Below are positions 20,901 to 27,880 of a stretch of 64,000 nt of DNA, one piece after another. The first letter of the stretch is position 1. Each line of letters starts with the position of its first letter. The translations under genes and the position numbers were made by a program. Under the pieces are notes generated by a model. It ran no database searches. It had not been told where the DNA came from and was given only the letters and a program-made list of their open reading frames with translations. The stretch is taken from contig NC_087068.1 in NCBI RefSeq assembly GCF_963678635.1, forward strand, positions 26,910,318-26,974,317, written 5' to 3'. The stretch is from Symsagittifera roscoffensis (Eukaryota > Xenacoelomorpha > Acoela > Convolutidae).

Positions 20901-23107
20901 CACCTGAATTACTTACACGAAAAACAACAGTTGAAATACCCAAAAATATAAAATTCTACCTTGCAGAAAACGAAACATCACCCCGATTGGAATGCAAATA
21001 TGCAGTAAAAACTGATATTGAACAATCACAAATAAATAATTTACAACATTTCCCACTTTATTTAGATTGTCAAAATAATCATTATGAAGTTGACCTACTT
21101 GGAACATCAACTTTTAAACCAATCCCATATTCTCAATGGATAAAAAATAACACCCAACAAAAACGAACAAAACAACACCAAACTAAAAAAGACCATTTTC
21201 CACTAATTGAAAAAGAAGATTTAACTGATAAAATAAATTTATCAGGACCACAAACAAATGATTCAAAATACACAATAAATCAAGTTTTTGACCTTCACGA
21301 CCCACTTGATACAATACCCTTATCTAAAATTGAAATTGAAAACATTTTTCTCCCCCCAACAGATACGATTACAATTTCAACACTGAAACAATATCAAAAT
21401 CTTGACCCAATAATTCGACAACTGAAATCATGGCACAAATATAAAACTAAACCTATCAAAGCAGAATCAACCATTCTAGGAAACAAAACACTCCTCCGAT
21501 ACTTTCGCAAGTTTAACAACACAACAATTAACGAAAATACAGACCTTTTAGAGTATAATCAAAATGAATCTACAGTTCCCTGTCTCCCTATAAGTATGAT
21601 TCTCATCGCTTTTAATATTTCACATACACAAAATATTAAAGGACACTCTGGATCAGAGAAAACATATTCCAATTTTATACAAAATTTTTACTTCCCAAAT
21701 GCACCAATTTGGATAAAAGTACTATGCAATGATTGTATAGTATGTCAGCTAAATAAACCTTACCCAAATCAAAAACAAATAGCACAAAAACAAGATTTTA
21801 AAGGACAAAGTTTATACTTTAATCACCGTATCTCATTTGATACTAAAGGCCCAATTTCACCCTCATCAGAAGGAAATTCCTACATTATGGTAATTGTTGA
21901 CGCATTTACACATTATGTAGCACTTAACCCAGTACCACATTGTAATGCTTATTACGCATATACAACACTCTATGAACACTGGATAGCAAAATTTGGACTA
22001 CCAGAAATTTTAGTTACAGACAATGGTACAGAATTCATAAATAATGAAATAATAACACTATGTCATTTATACAACATTAAACACAAACCACGTACATCTC
22101 ATGCACCTTGGACAAACGGCTTAGTCGAAGGTATGAACCGTTCACTACAAGAATATCTTAGATGTATCATCAACGGAAATGATACGAAATATACAGAATG
22201 GTCAGCAGATGTAAAATTATTTCCCTTAGCATATAATTCACAAATTACGACAACTTTAGGAATGTCACCATACGAAATGGTTTTTAACCAAAAGCCACGC
22301 AAACCAATAATGTTTACAGCAAATTCCCATAAAAACGCACAAGGTTATTGTCAACCAACTAAAGACTCAATTTGTTATAACCTACCTTTACATACACACG
22401 ATGAAGATCATTTTCATCACCCACAAATTCTTAAATTAGCCTCCGGTACACACACCGAATGGATTTTAAATAGAGATAAAAAACACAATGAAATTTATCA
22501 AAAAATAACAAAAAAGTTATTACAAAGACAAAACATTAATGAACAAATCAATTCACGTTTTACACCAGCTTCCGATTTAAAAATTGGAACATTTGTTTTA
22601 ATACCTAATTTTAATACTCACAAAGGAATTTCTAAAAAATTACAACCCCTCCGAAAAGGACCCTATCAAATAATTGCAAAACCCACAGATGTCACATATA
22701 AAATTATCGACTCAAACAAAAAAGAAATTGTTCAACATCGAAACAACCTATTACCTTATTACCCAAAAGAATACGCACTCCGCGAATTAACCCAATTATA
22801 TTCTTTCACAGGATTAAAAATCGTTCAAAATGAACCACATCTGAAAACTACAGAACAAAACGATAACCCCACCGAAAATCAAAACACAAAACCAACAGCT
22901 ACAAAAAACACTACAAAAAATCTCGACCATAAAGAACCCCAAAAGCAAAGAAAAAATAGAAAAATGACAGAACAAATAATACCCCAAGAAGAAATAGACA
23001 AATCAGAACATAGAAAAACAACAAGACTCCGAAATCAACCACGTAAAAACTACAAAATGTTCATCCCCCAATCTAAAATATTAAAGAAAGTAGAATTTAA
23101 AAAGTAA
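14879..23107 (+). CDS. Ty3-type Gag-Pol polyprotein, 2742 aa, single ORF
   Basis: One uninterrupted frame from ATG 14879 to TAA 23107. Approximate residues: 1-590 long N-terminal region, helical then Gln/Asn/Thr-rich; 600-790 Ty3-like capsid (AAQKWFSVLPQ, IKSNWKRFTQEF); 841-858 CCHC zinc knuckle (CNYCRRYGHSISEC); 900-1080 Asn/Arg/Ser/Tyr repeats, probably RNA-binding; 1223-1240 aspartic protease (FLIDSGAES); 1615-1800 reverse transcriptase with FTTADMNSAY and YLDDV (Y at 1737); 1880-1960 RNase H (CDAS, E in RECTA, TDHK); 2248-2290 integrase HHCC finger; 2320-2420 integrase DDE core (SFDTKG, TDNGTEF, GLVEGMNR); basic tail. No frameshift or stop separates gag from pol, so proportions must be set by processing alone or by unseen control. 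All catalytic residues are present. Confidence 0.97.
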   Translation: MSSTHTPGEETPDDDEIFPFIVDADTDRGQHIFCQNLLVNLFEPGISPCKTEFADVKIKRQIIDHYLKDICNITQQYGIYSIEFTSPNHNNRTYTIQTDDLDLEFSKVFSEYIKSIQYHNSQRANSIFTNEVFALIYSYISILENELPLTNVSPTETSKHLRVRHEITLLSSYLNIIKENFTKDDVSQHTKHDLQKILAWFIIDYFTHNIDLIAQARKNFRPQNSNDDTAITEQSDYVWDPEWSHPAFINFPQSISSQAIGTISYIRDYVRVIPLTIDATPLNYNTFLPDTQNNSLNSTVIHNENLNGTRNLTQQDIQTPSHFINEEIVHTTTTQQSISPIRPNLTTPRNTNPSQTQVTLQSTVKPSVAPKYSHMDYQTYRPMTIPSKTRKTFTRNNFADHNYNYTHPSKTNYQPQRNFNQYTKPRNWDNPTAQYNSKNFQSNPPQDRSENYPFFQQNKNKKQTSYQMDYLSSDEDFLQPDIFTPNTQEYRRQGIQKTRTNYRNFSPQSIDAQYQQPIQQQNPINIQSFQPIQQQNPMTTHSYQPSQMQNEIPLPYYLQQHEITRNQLSNFSQMPNAAESLQMTMNPYLMGGSSITSNKPLMVFTGTDPEYSVEDYLNAVTANLILNIGPEPINTPLHQNWIHRRTALIQTTLDGAAQKWFSVLPQEIKSNWKRFTQEFSKMFDSERNKQQQRILCNEIRRLPNETIKQIAVRIETLVRKAYSLNTHDYKNTKMTEILMMTLTPQLRKIAIKKRASHPSSIREPDLDFRKLVDKLEQAEITMKLEETENLKLQYVNKIETTPTNINNIQESDTDLVEKITEILNIYEKNPNFKGKPSFKKWCNYCRRYGHSISECRQKQQDSQNKPQKYKEPNKSFYQYMKKDQNLPNKNVYSNNSSGKPLPNNTSYTRNQSPYNSSYRGRSPERRNTYNSSQNHYNRPNSRNNYSRSNSNTQRLVSRSNSQSRNNYYPNNQSRNSSYNRNRNYSYNRNRSYSNNRNQNYPNNRSRNNSYNRSNYNRPNNNYQNRSRNNSQNRHPSYNNRYRNYSQSPHRNNNHYNNSNNRHRSSTPKHQRQINQVQANPETTSDPPGIDDTVTDTLQLNQINCTSSDSESDTENTLAINMIKVENDYESVIYEQPFPSHIYENQSEFLQNHYTTPINSTPTTQEPNTKNTTEQPNHNVKTKCLNTNHIYQNIQKEQPKEKIWTIPFLLESPRNKEFQPPDLEIDFLIDSGAESNIINIPTWNEIKTLHPKLTPLETSSKLATAQGSTLINYGKIQLFLLPTRTMEQSKILNKPFKQIFHITDIKYNIIGIPFISKYIPTINILNSKILIKDKYTKTKETSLTFFQRLNKQPPFFSKFYPIFNQQRKHLKPLSGNIYNFSIKQVHQYDKEQNKQKFYMSDFEFKPIHKFFKITISSIKYLKNSNSDIISLHVYNNTPYQVTLPLGLLGYCETNATISPIHEKAYRVNNILQLLDICQSTILNEELSINNIISNENRNTDYFTKTPYFKPTFNISNYTEKQQKFLTMFNFQHSRITQDEFEKLAKQLIKYSSVYATSKFDVGKISSSLHLPLKPDAIFKKQRASKVPIHLHDKVNRLLDILEQYNIISPVNKEEQPKGNTFINPVIILAKGESLKIVLDARYLNSLIDESKCNWPIEPIQVILTKINGKYFTTADMNSAYNQMPLDEQSRRLTQFVIGNQQYEFNRLFYGISIGPAAFSAFMSKIFRPLILKKNAITYLDDVFMQSQTKDEMFKVLETYHQILQNENLKAAPDKSHFFLTRVKFLGHNIERKTITPLKSRIDAIQKLQPPTNKKKIQEFLGMLNFLSKYVYKMQLYLRPFYNILRQQNNFEWNTEHQARFEEIKKLLTEQISNTIPDPDQPFYAMCDASNFGIGAALLQSHNGTNKMNLISANSRLFTQAELRLSTLMRECTAIIYTLTEYEFLILGSKHPTVLFTDHKPIIFLFTQKSNPNHRVYRFQLILMKFPNLHIVWTAGKNLALPDTLSRNTPPELLTRKTTVEIPKNIKFYLAENETSPRLECKYAVKTDIEQSQINNLQHFPLYLDCQNNHYEVDLLGTSTFKPIPYSQWIKNNTQQKRTKQHQTKKDHFPLIEKEDLTDKINLSGPQTNDSKYTINQVFDLHDPLDTIPLSKIEIENIFLPPTDTITISTLKQYQNLDPIIRQLKSWHKYKTKPIKAESTILGNKTLLRYFRKFNNTTINENTDLLEYNQNESTVPCLPISMILIAFNISHTQNIKGHSGSEKTYSNFIQNFYFPNAPIWIKVLCNDCIVCQLNKPYPNQKQIAQKQDFKGQSLYFNHRISFDTKGPISPSSEGNSYIMVIVDAFTHYVALNPVPHCNAYYAYTTLYEHWIAKFGLPEILVTDNGTEFINNEIITLCHLYNIKHKPRTSHAPWTNGLVEGMNRSLQEYLRCIINGNDTKYTEWSADVKLFPLAYNSQITTTLGMSPYEMVFNQKPRKPIMFTANSHKNAQGYCQPTKDSICYNLPLHTHDEDHFHHPQILKLASGTHTEWILNRDKKHNEIYQKITKKLLQRQNINEQINSRFTPASDLKIGTFVLIPNFNTHKGISKKLQPLRKGPYQIIAKPTDVTYKIIDSNKKEIVQHRNNLLPYYPKEYALRELTQLYSFTGLKIVQNEPHLKTTEQNDNPTENQNTKPTATKNTTKNLDHKEPQKQRKNRKMTEQIIPQEEIDKSEHRKTTRLRNQPRKNYKMFIPQSKILKKVEFKK

Positions 23108-23707
23108 TTTTAAAATTTTATACTTCACAATCTTAAAACCTCCGTAACATTTTTCATTTCCATTTTTCAAAATAACATGCTCACAAGTACGCAATAATTC
23201 TAGTTCAAAATAGACCAATAGGATTCATCCAATCCGCCACTTTCTCTAACTCAAACTAAGATCAATTAGACGAATAATCTAGAACTCCAGGCACATCTCT
23301 AACTATAACTTTCCAACCTCCAGGTCAAAAATAAGCAAACCACTCCAACTTGACAGCTAAAATAAATATCACCATAATACCGTACCCCTCCCTTATCAAA
23401 TAACCCAAAGATCAACAATATTTCCCCAACTCAGACCACGAATACCCCCAAAACAAATTTGATAACTTAGCCTAAAGTAACAAAATGAAGATTTTAATTA
23501 GCCTAAAGTATAAAAATCTCACCATACCCCGGATCATTTGACAAACAAAAATAAAGAAAAAGACGACCTCCCGATCACCATAAAAATTGCCCCCAACAAT
23601 TTTTTACAAAACTCAACCCACTTGTCAAAAAACTAATAAATAATTCGACCACACTAGAAAATCGCCTCAAACAGCAAAAAATAATCGACCAAGAGATCAT
23701 TTCTTAA
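23108..23707 (+). other. Non-coding spacer between pol and the small ORFs
   Basis: About 600 bases, C- and A-rich. It contains a short direct repeat, TTAGCCTAAAGTA at about 23467 and 23500. No frame of note. Likely houses splice acceptors or spacer for downstream ORFs. Confidence 0.5.
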
Positions 23708-23938
23708 ATGCTTTTCTCTCAAACAGTCGCTCAAATACTTATCAATTTTAAACATTTTTTTTCAATACTTCAAGCCTTTATAATATTTCTTTTTGATATC
23801 ATTGAATCTTTTCTAATAATCATAATAATTTTTTGTAACATTTTTTTAATTTTCTACACAATAACTGAACTATTCCTCCAACTTTCCAAAACCCTTGAAT
23901 ATATCCACAGGTACGATTTTAACAACTTGTCTAAATGA
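23708..23938 (+). CDS. Small hydrophobic membrane ORF 1, 76 aa
   Basis: Starts ATG 23708, stops TGA 23938. Almost the whole product is hydrophobic, with Phe/Ile-rich segments at about residues 20-37 and 38-60 (FLIIIIIFCNIFLIFYTI), giving one or two membrane passes, then a polar tail. The next ORF begins inside its stop codon (ATGA at 23935-23938), which suggests coupled termination and reinitiation. Size and hydrophobicity resemble viroporin-type accessory proteins, but no homology is visible. An alternative is that this AT-rich stretch is open by chance; the ATGA junction with a second membrane ORF argues against that. Confidence 0.5.
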   Translation: MLFSQTVAQILINFKHFFSILQAFIIFLFDIIESFLIIIIIFCNIFLIFYTITELFLQLSKTLEYIHRYDFNNLSK

Positions 23939-24123
23939 TACGAACAATTTTCAGTAGAACTGATATTTTTTTATTGTTTGTAATTTTCATAACATTTCTA
24001 TCATCCCTCATTTTGACAATATGTAAATGTATAAAGAAAGCAATCATCACATTTGCACTAGCAACAATTTTCCTAATTCTTTTTTTAGAAGAATATTATA
24101 ATAAACATAAACCTTCTCACTAA
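23935..24123 (+). CDS. Small hydrophobic membrane ORF 2, 62 aa
   Basis: Starts within the stop codon of the preceding ORF (ATGA) and ends at TAA 24123. Two hydrophobic segments, about residues 10-28 (DIFLLFVIFITFLSSLILTI) and 36-52 (ITFALATIFLILFLEEYY), flank a short Cys/Lys-rich turn (CKCIKK), a hairpin-like two-pass topology. Function unknown; viroporin-like by shape only. A strong splice acceptor (TTCTTTTTTTAG at 24077-24088) lies inside its 3' part, so a spliced RNA could remove most of it. Confidence 0.5.
   Translation: MIRTIFSRTDIFLLFVIFITFLSSLILTICKCIKKAIITFALATIFLILFLEEYYNKHKPSH
24087..24088 (+). promoter_or_regulatory. Candidate 3' splice site for subgenomic env RNA
   Basis: The AG at 24087-24088 ends a pyrimidine tract TTTTCCTAATTCTTTTTTTAG. 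It lies at the upstream edge of the ATG-poor stretch that leads to env. An RNA spliced here would carry the ATG-less ORF, env and the 597-aa ORF. Consensus evidence only. Confidence 0.45.
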
Positions 24124-24128
24124 AGTAA

Positions 24129-25265
24129 CAATTCAAAAACCTATCAAAAATTGCTACCCAACAGTCACAGAATCAGTCTTCACCGACATCATCCCAAGAT
24201 AATCCGACACCACCTTCAACTACTCAAAATAATCAAACATCTACACGAATTTCTTTTCAAGACAATCCATACACTTTTGAGGAACGGCACGCTCGTTTAT
24301 CTGAACCACTAGAACCAGTTCAACGACAAGCATCCCTAAGTGAACCAACATATAATCTTTACCCAACACTACCACAAGAACTAAGTAGAATACGAAATCT
24401 TAGTCAAAACCAAAACACAGCAGAAATAAATAGACAAATTATACATCCTCGACGAAATAGAAATTTTCAAACTCCCCGAGTTCATTTTGATATACCTCAA
24501 TCCCCAACACAAACCACTCCAGAAAACACCACTGGTATCACACCAGAAACCCCTACACTTTTTTCACAACGAAGCACTTCAAGTCTACCTTCAGATTACT
24601 TAGGTTCAACACCAACATCTGAACAAATACGAGAAAATCCTTTTAACCCCCCAAACCTAAAATCACGACTACCATATTGGACTACAAATTCATTCACACA
24701 AGGTGAACCAAATTTAGTCAATGACCCCATAGATATTTCTACGGATACAACAACATCCTCATCACTACCAGAAACATTATCACTACCATCAACACCATCA
24801 ATAAGTCAGTTTTCACCACTACCCTTTAACTTAAATTTCCCAAATAATCTCGACGCCAGATATCGAGAACAATCATCTATAAATATTCCTTTAAGATTAG
24901 ATTGGAATACATTCACAGCACCTCCACCATTATTTGGACAACATCAAGAAAGTAACCGCCTTCATAACTGGGCACTTAATAGATTACAATATCGCCAAGA
25001 TATTCACAACGATATCCGTGATCACAATATTCAAATACTCCAACAAAGCAGTTTACAATTAAAGTTTGAAATCACAGTTAAGTTAAATAATATTACCCAA
25101 CATCCCTACCCATTAAATCCACCTAACATAACAGCTCAATCACTCCCACCACCGTTTATAACTACTGAAGTAATATACAAATACGACAGATACACCAAAA
25201 ACACAATTGGTTACATTACATTTTATAATCCATACTCAGGATTATCATACACATGTATATTCTAA
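24129..25265 (+). CDS. 378-codon ORF with no ATG, upstream of and overlapping env
   Basis: Open from the codon after TAA 24126-24128 to TAA 25263-25265, overlapping env by 13 nt. No ATG occurs in this frame. The first two thirds are rich in Ser, Thr, Pro, Gln and Asn and look disordered (QNQSSPTSSQDNPTPPSTTQ); the last 130 codons look folded (LRLDWNTFTAPPPLFGQ, LQLKFEITVKLNNI, VIYKYDRYTKNTIGYI). No cysteine-rich, membrane or known domain is visible. Length and composition argue that it is a real product. It must start at a non-AUG codon or be joined by splicing to an upstream ATG. ATT at 24150-24152 has A at -3 and G at +4. CAG acceptor-like sites at its start are all phase 0. Confidence 0.6.
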   Translation, partial: QFKNLSKIATQQSQNQSSPTSSQDNPTPPSTTQNNQTSTRISFQDNPYTFEERHARLSEPLEPVQRQASLSEPTYNLYPTLPQELSRIRNLSQNQNTAEINRQIIHPRRNRNFQTPRVHFDIPQSPTQTTPENTTGITPETPTLFSQRSTSSLPSDYLGSTPTSEQIRENPFNPPNLKSRLPYWTTNSFTQGEPNLVNDPIDISTDTTTSSSLPETLSLPSTPSISQFSPLPFNLNFPNNLDARYREQSSINIPLRLDWNTFTAPPPLFGQHQESNRLHNWALNRLQYRQDIHNDIRDHNIQILQQSSLQLKFEITVKLNNITQHPYPLNPPNITAQSLPPPFITTEVIYKYDRYTKNTIGYITFYNPYSGLSYTCIF

Positions 25266-27880
25266 AATTATTAATTTTTCTCCAAACCCTTTTTCTAGTA
25301 ACCTCAAATCAACACATAAACCCTTCCCCTCGTACAGGACCACAAGATTTATTAGTAACACATTACGATTGCGAAGAAAATGAACAAAAAACACTACATA
25401 AATATGCAATCAATCAAGTATCACAATGTGAAACAGAACCACAAGCTACACAAGCTATAGAAACCACAGATATAATAGCAACACTCTATTCAAAAGCCCG
25501 AGCTACAACAGTTACAGGTTATAAATTCACAGCAACATTTTCCGAAAAGAAAGTACATTGTTCACAAGTCTCGAACGGAAACAAAAACCGACTTGATCAT
25601 GAATCATTCTACCAAAGTAATATAGAACGTCTTTTACATCTCAATCCCGACGATTGTAAAAATGAATTACTTAGACTAAACATCACACAAAATAAAAACT
25701 CCCAAAGAAAATTAGTTAATTTTCAAGTTTTTTCCGACTCTGTACATCAATCACAACTTGAAAGACATCAAGGACATATAAAACTAGACGAAAAATACCC
25801 GTATAACGGCGCACACGGACGATTAACCTATGACCTACACGATAAACATTGGATACCACACATTGGTATAATTAACCCATCAAACTGCAAAGCAGACACG
25901 AAAAATAAAGGATACCAAGAAATAATGTTTTTCGATTGGAAAATACAACTCGAAAAAATACAACTCACACGAGATTTATCTGATAATACAATGATCTATC
26001 AAGGAATACGACTACCTTGTAAAAATGATCAAGGATATTGCGACCCTACAACAAGAACACAAGCAACAATTGTTTGGTTCCCCGAAGACACATGTACAAC
26101 ATTTCAAGTAGCAAAAATACACGCTCGTATGATAAAATTTCACGAAAAATATTTTATACAATCAATTCCATATGAACAAGTCCATCCATCACGCAAACTA
26201 AGTTCCGATTTTAGAAACATAGATAATATAGAAAATAAATTGACACGTTTTCAAATATATCAAGAAACAGAACTTGCATGTAAATACAGGAATCCACTTC
26301 ACAGAACACAATACTCTGAAATATTAGTTGAATATGAAAAAGGATTCGACATGACCACTGGTAAAGTAAAAATCGACCCATACGCCACAGGTCATCCTCC
26401 AAACGAAGGAACATCCTATATACCAGTTAATTTTCAAAAAAGCAACGGACAACCTGGTGGACATCTAAAACCTTATGACACCAGAAGCACACGCTTACAA
26501 GAATTATCACTAATGAATACTACATATTTTGGTAATATCCACTATGATATTCATTTGGATATGAAACTAGACTATACAATTAGCCGAATTTTTCAAGAAA
26601 TGTCACTCTCCGAATTAGAAACACTACACCAACTATGCGAATTAGAACGAACACAAATATTACAATCACTTGCACTAGCAGTATTAAAAATACCCTACGC
26701 AGGATACTTATTATCAGGAAATAGATCAAATTTTTTAGATTACGAAGGAAACATCTTATGGTTTTATACTTGTACTAAAAAAGTATCACCACTATACGTT
26801 TTTGAAGATAAACGATGTTATAAAAGAATCCCTATCTTTTATAAGAATAAAGTACATTTCGTGGATACACTTTCACGAAGAACCTATTTCTGGGATACCG
26901 CAGTCCCATGTGGATCAGAAAATAGCCACAATGTAGTACAACTAAACCCTGATGAAAATAAATATTACCTTCTCACTCCATATCCCACATTAATGCAATC
27001 ACTCAAAAAATTTTCACCAGAAAGCATTCGCGCTATCGCTCGAAACCCAAATATAGACTTACAATCAATAGGAATCTATTCAAAATCAGATATTCAACAT
27101 CACATTAGAACACAACAATTCCAAGAATTATTAACACAAATGGACACTATACAAAGACAATCAATAGACCAAAATTTACGCAAACTTGCAGAAACTGCAG
27201 GATTTGCCGATATCTACACGCAAGACTATAGCGGATATTTTAAAGACATTAAGGATTATATATATCTAAACGGCGAAAAATACCGTCCCCAAGATATATC
27301 ACCAATTAACATTTTTAGTTTTGTTACACTCAAAAATGAAATCCTAGATTTTCTAGGATGGCCCTACTACATCTTAGAAAAATTGACTATTTTATACGCA
27401 ATGTTTAACTTTATTGGATTTCTTTTCTCACTCTTAAAAGGAATCTACAATACATGTGCTATACACACACAAGTAAACAGACAAGCAAGCGTAGCACGCA
27501 TACTCTTTGCAGGATTTTTTGGAATTTTTTCCACATCTATAAACAAAATTCTTTTAGACGCACAAATAAAAGAATATAACACAAAAATAACAACACGACA
27601 AAATACATACGACGAAGAACATAACAATGTCGACACACAGCCAACGGCACCACAATTACCACCCCTACCGAATAACCATCCACTATCCCTAGTCCCACGA
27701 AATTTTCGAAATTTAGCAATCACACATAATCCAAATTTTAGACTCACCACATCACAAAGTCCCGTCCAACATATAATGACACATCAATCACAAGAGGATA
27801 ATACTTATGAACAAATTATTGAACAACCCCATACCACCGCTTTTCAATCTCAAAATAATAATTTTTTTAGCCCACGATGA
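25253..27880 (+). CDS. Envelope-like glycoprotein, 875 aa
   Basis: Starts ATG 25253 inside the end of the ATG-less ORF and ends TGA 27880. The N-terminus is a signal peptide (about residues 1-18, hydrophobic ILKLLIFLQTLFLV). A long ectodomain follows with many cysteines and N-glycosylation sequons (NIT, NTT, NRS). Two hydrophobic segments lie near residues 700-735 and 746-767, then a polar Pro/Gln-rich tail of about 100 residues. The opening ectodomain pattern (YDC, then a spaced Cys, then a hydrophobic block) resembles glycoproteins of the chuvirus type that some invertebrate retroelements have captured; this resemblance is from memory and weak. Position after pol, signal peptide and membrane anchor make an Env role likely. 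Confidence 0.8.
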   Translation: MYILKLLIFLQTLFLVTSNQHINPSPRTGPQDLLVTHYDCEENEQKTLHKYAINQVSQCETEPQATQAIETTDIIATLYSKARATTVTGYKFTATFSEKKVHCSQVSNGNKNRLDHESFYQSNIERLLHLNPDDCKNELLRLNITQNKNSQRKLVNFQVFSDSVHQSQLERHQGHIKLDEKYPYNGAHGRLTYDLHDKHWIPHIGIINPSNCKADTKNKGYQEIMFFDWKIQLEKIQLTRDLSDNTMIYQGIRLPCKNDQGYCDPTTRTQATIVWFPEDTCTTFQVAKIHARMIKFHEKYFIQSIPYEQVHPSRKLSSDFRNIDNIENKLTRFQIYQETELACKYRNPLHRTQYSEILVEYEKGFDMTTGKVKIDPYATGHPPNEGTSYIPVNFQKSNGQPGGHLKPYDTRSTRLQELSLMNTTYFGNIHYDIHLDMKLDYTISRIFQEMSLSELETLHQLCELERTQILQSLALAVLKIPYAGYLLSGNRSNFLDYEGNILWFYTCTKKVSPLYVFEDKRCYKRIPIFYKNKVHFVDTLSRRTYFWDTAVPCGSENSHNVVQLNPDENKYYLLTPYPTLMQSLKKFSPESIRAIARNPNIDLQSIGIYSKSDIQHHIRTQQFQELLTQMDTIQRQSIDQNLRKLAETAGFADIYTQDYSGYFKDIKDYIYLNGEKYRPQDISPINIFSFVTLKNEILDFLGWPYYILEKLTILYAMFNFIGFLFSLLKGIYNTCAIHTQVNRQASVARILFAGFFGIFSTSINKILLDAQIKEYNTKITTRQNTYDEEHNNVDTQPTAPQLPPLPNNHPLSLVPRNFRNLAITHNPNFRLTTSQSPVQHIMTHQSQEDNTYEQIIEQPHTTAFQSQNNNFFSPR

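Noticed and set aside
14900-24180. Splice from the CAG/GTGAAG site at gag start to the ATG-less ORF
   Set aside because: The donor is phase 1 (gag) or phase 2 (155-aa ORF), whereas the CAG acceptor-like sites at the start of the ATG-less ORF are all phase 0.
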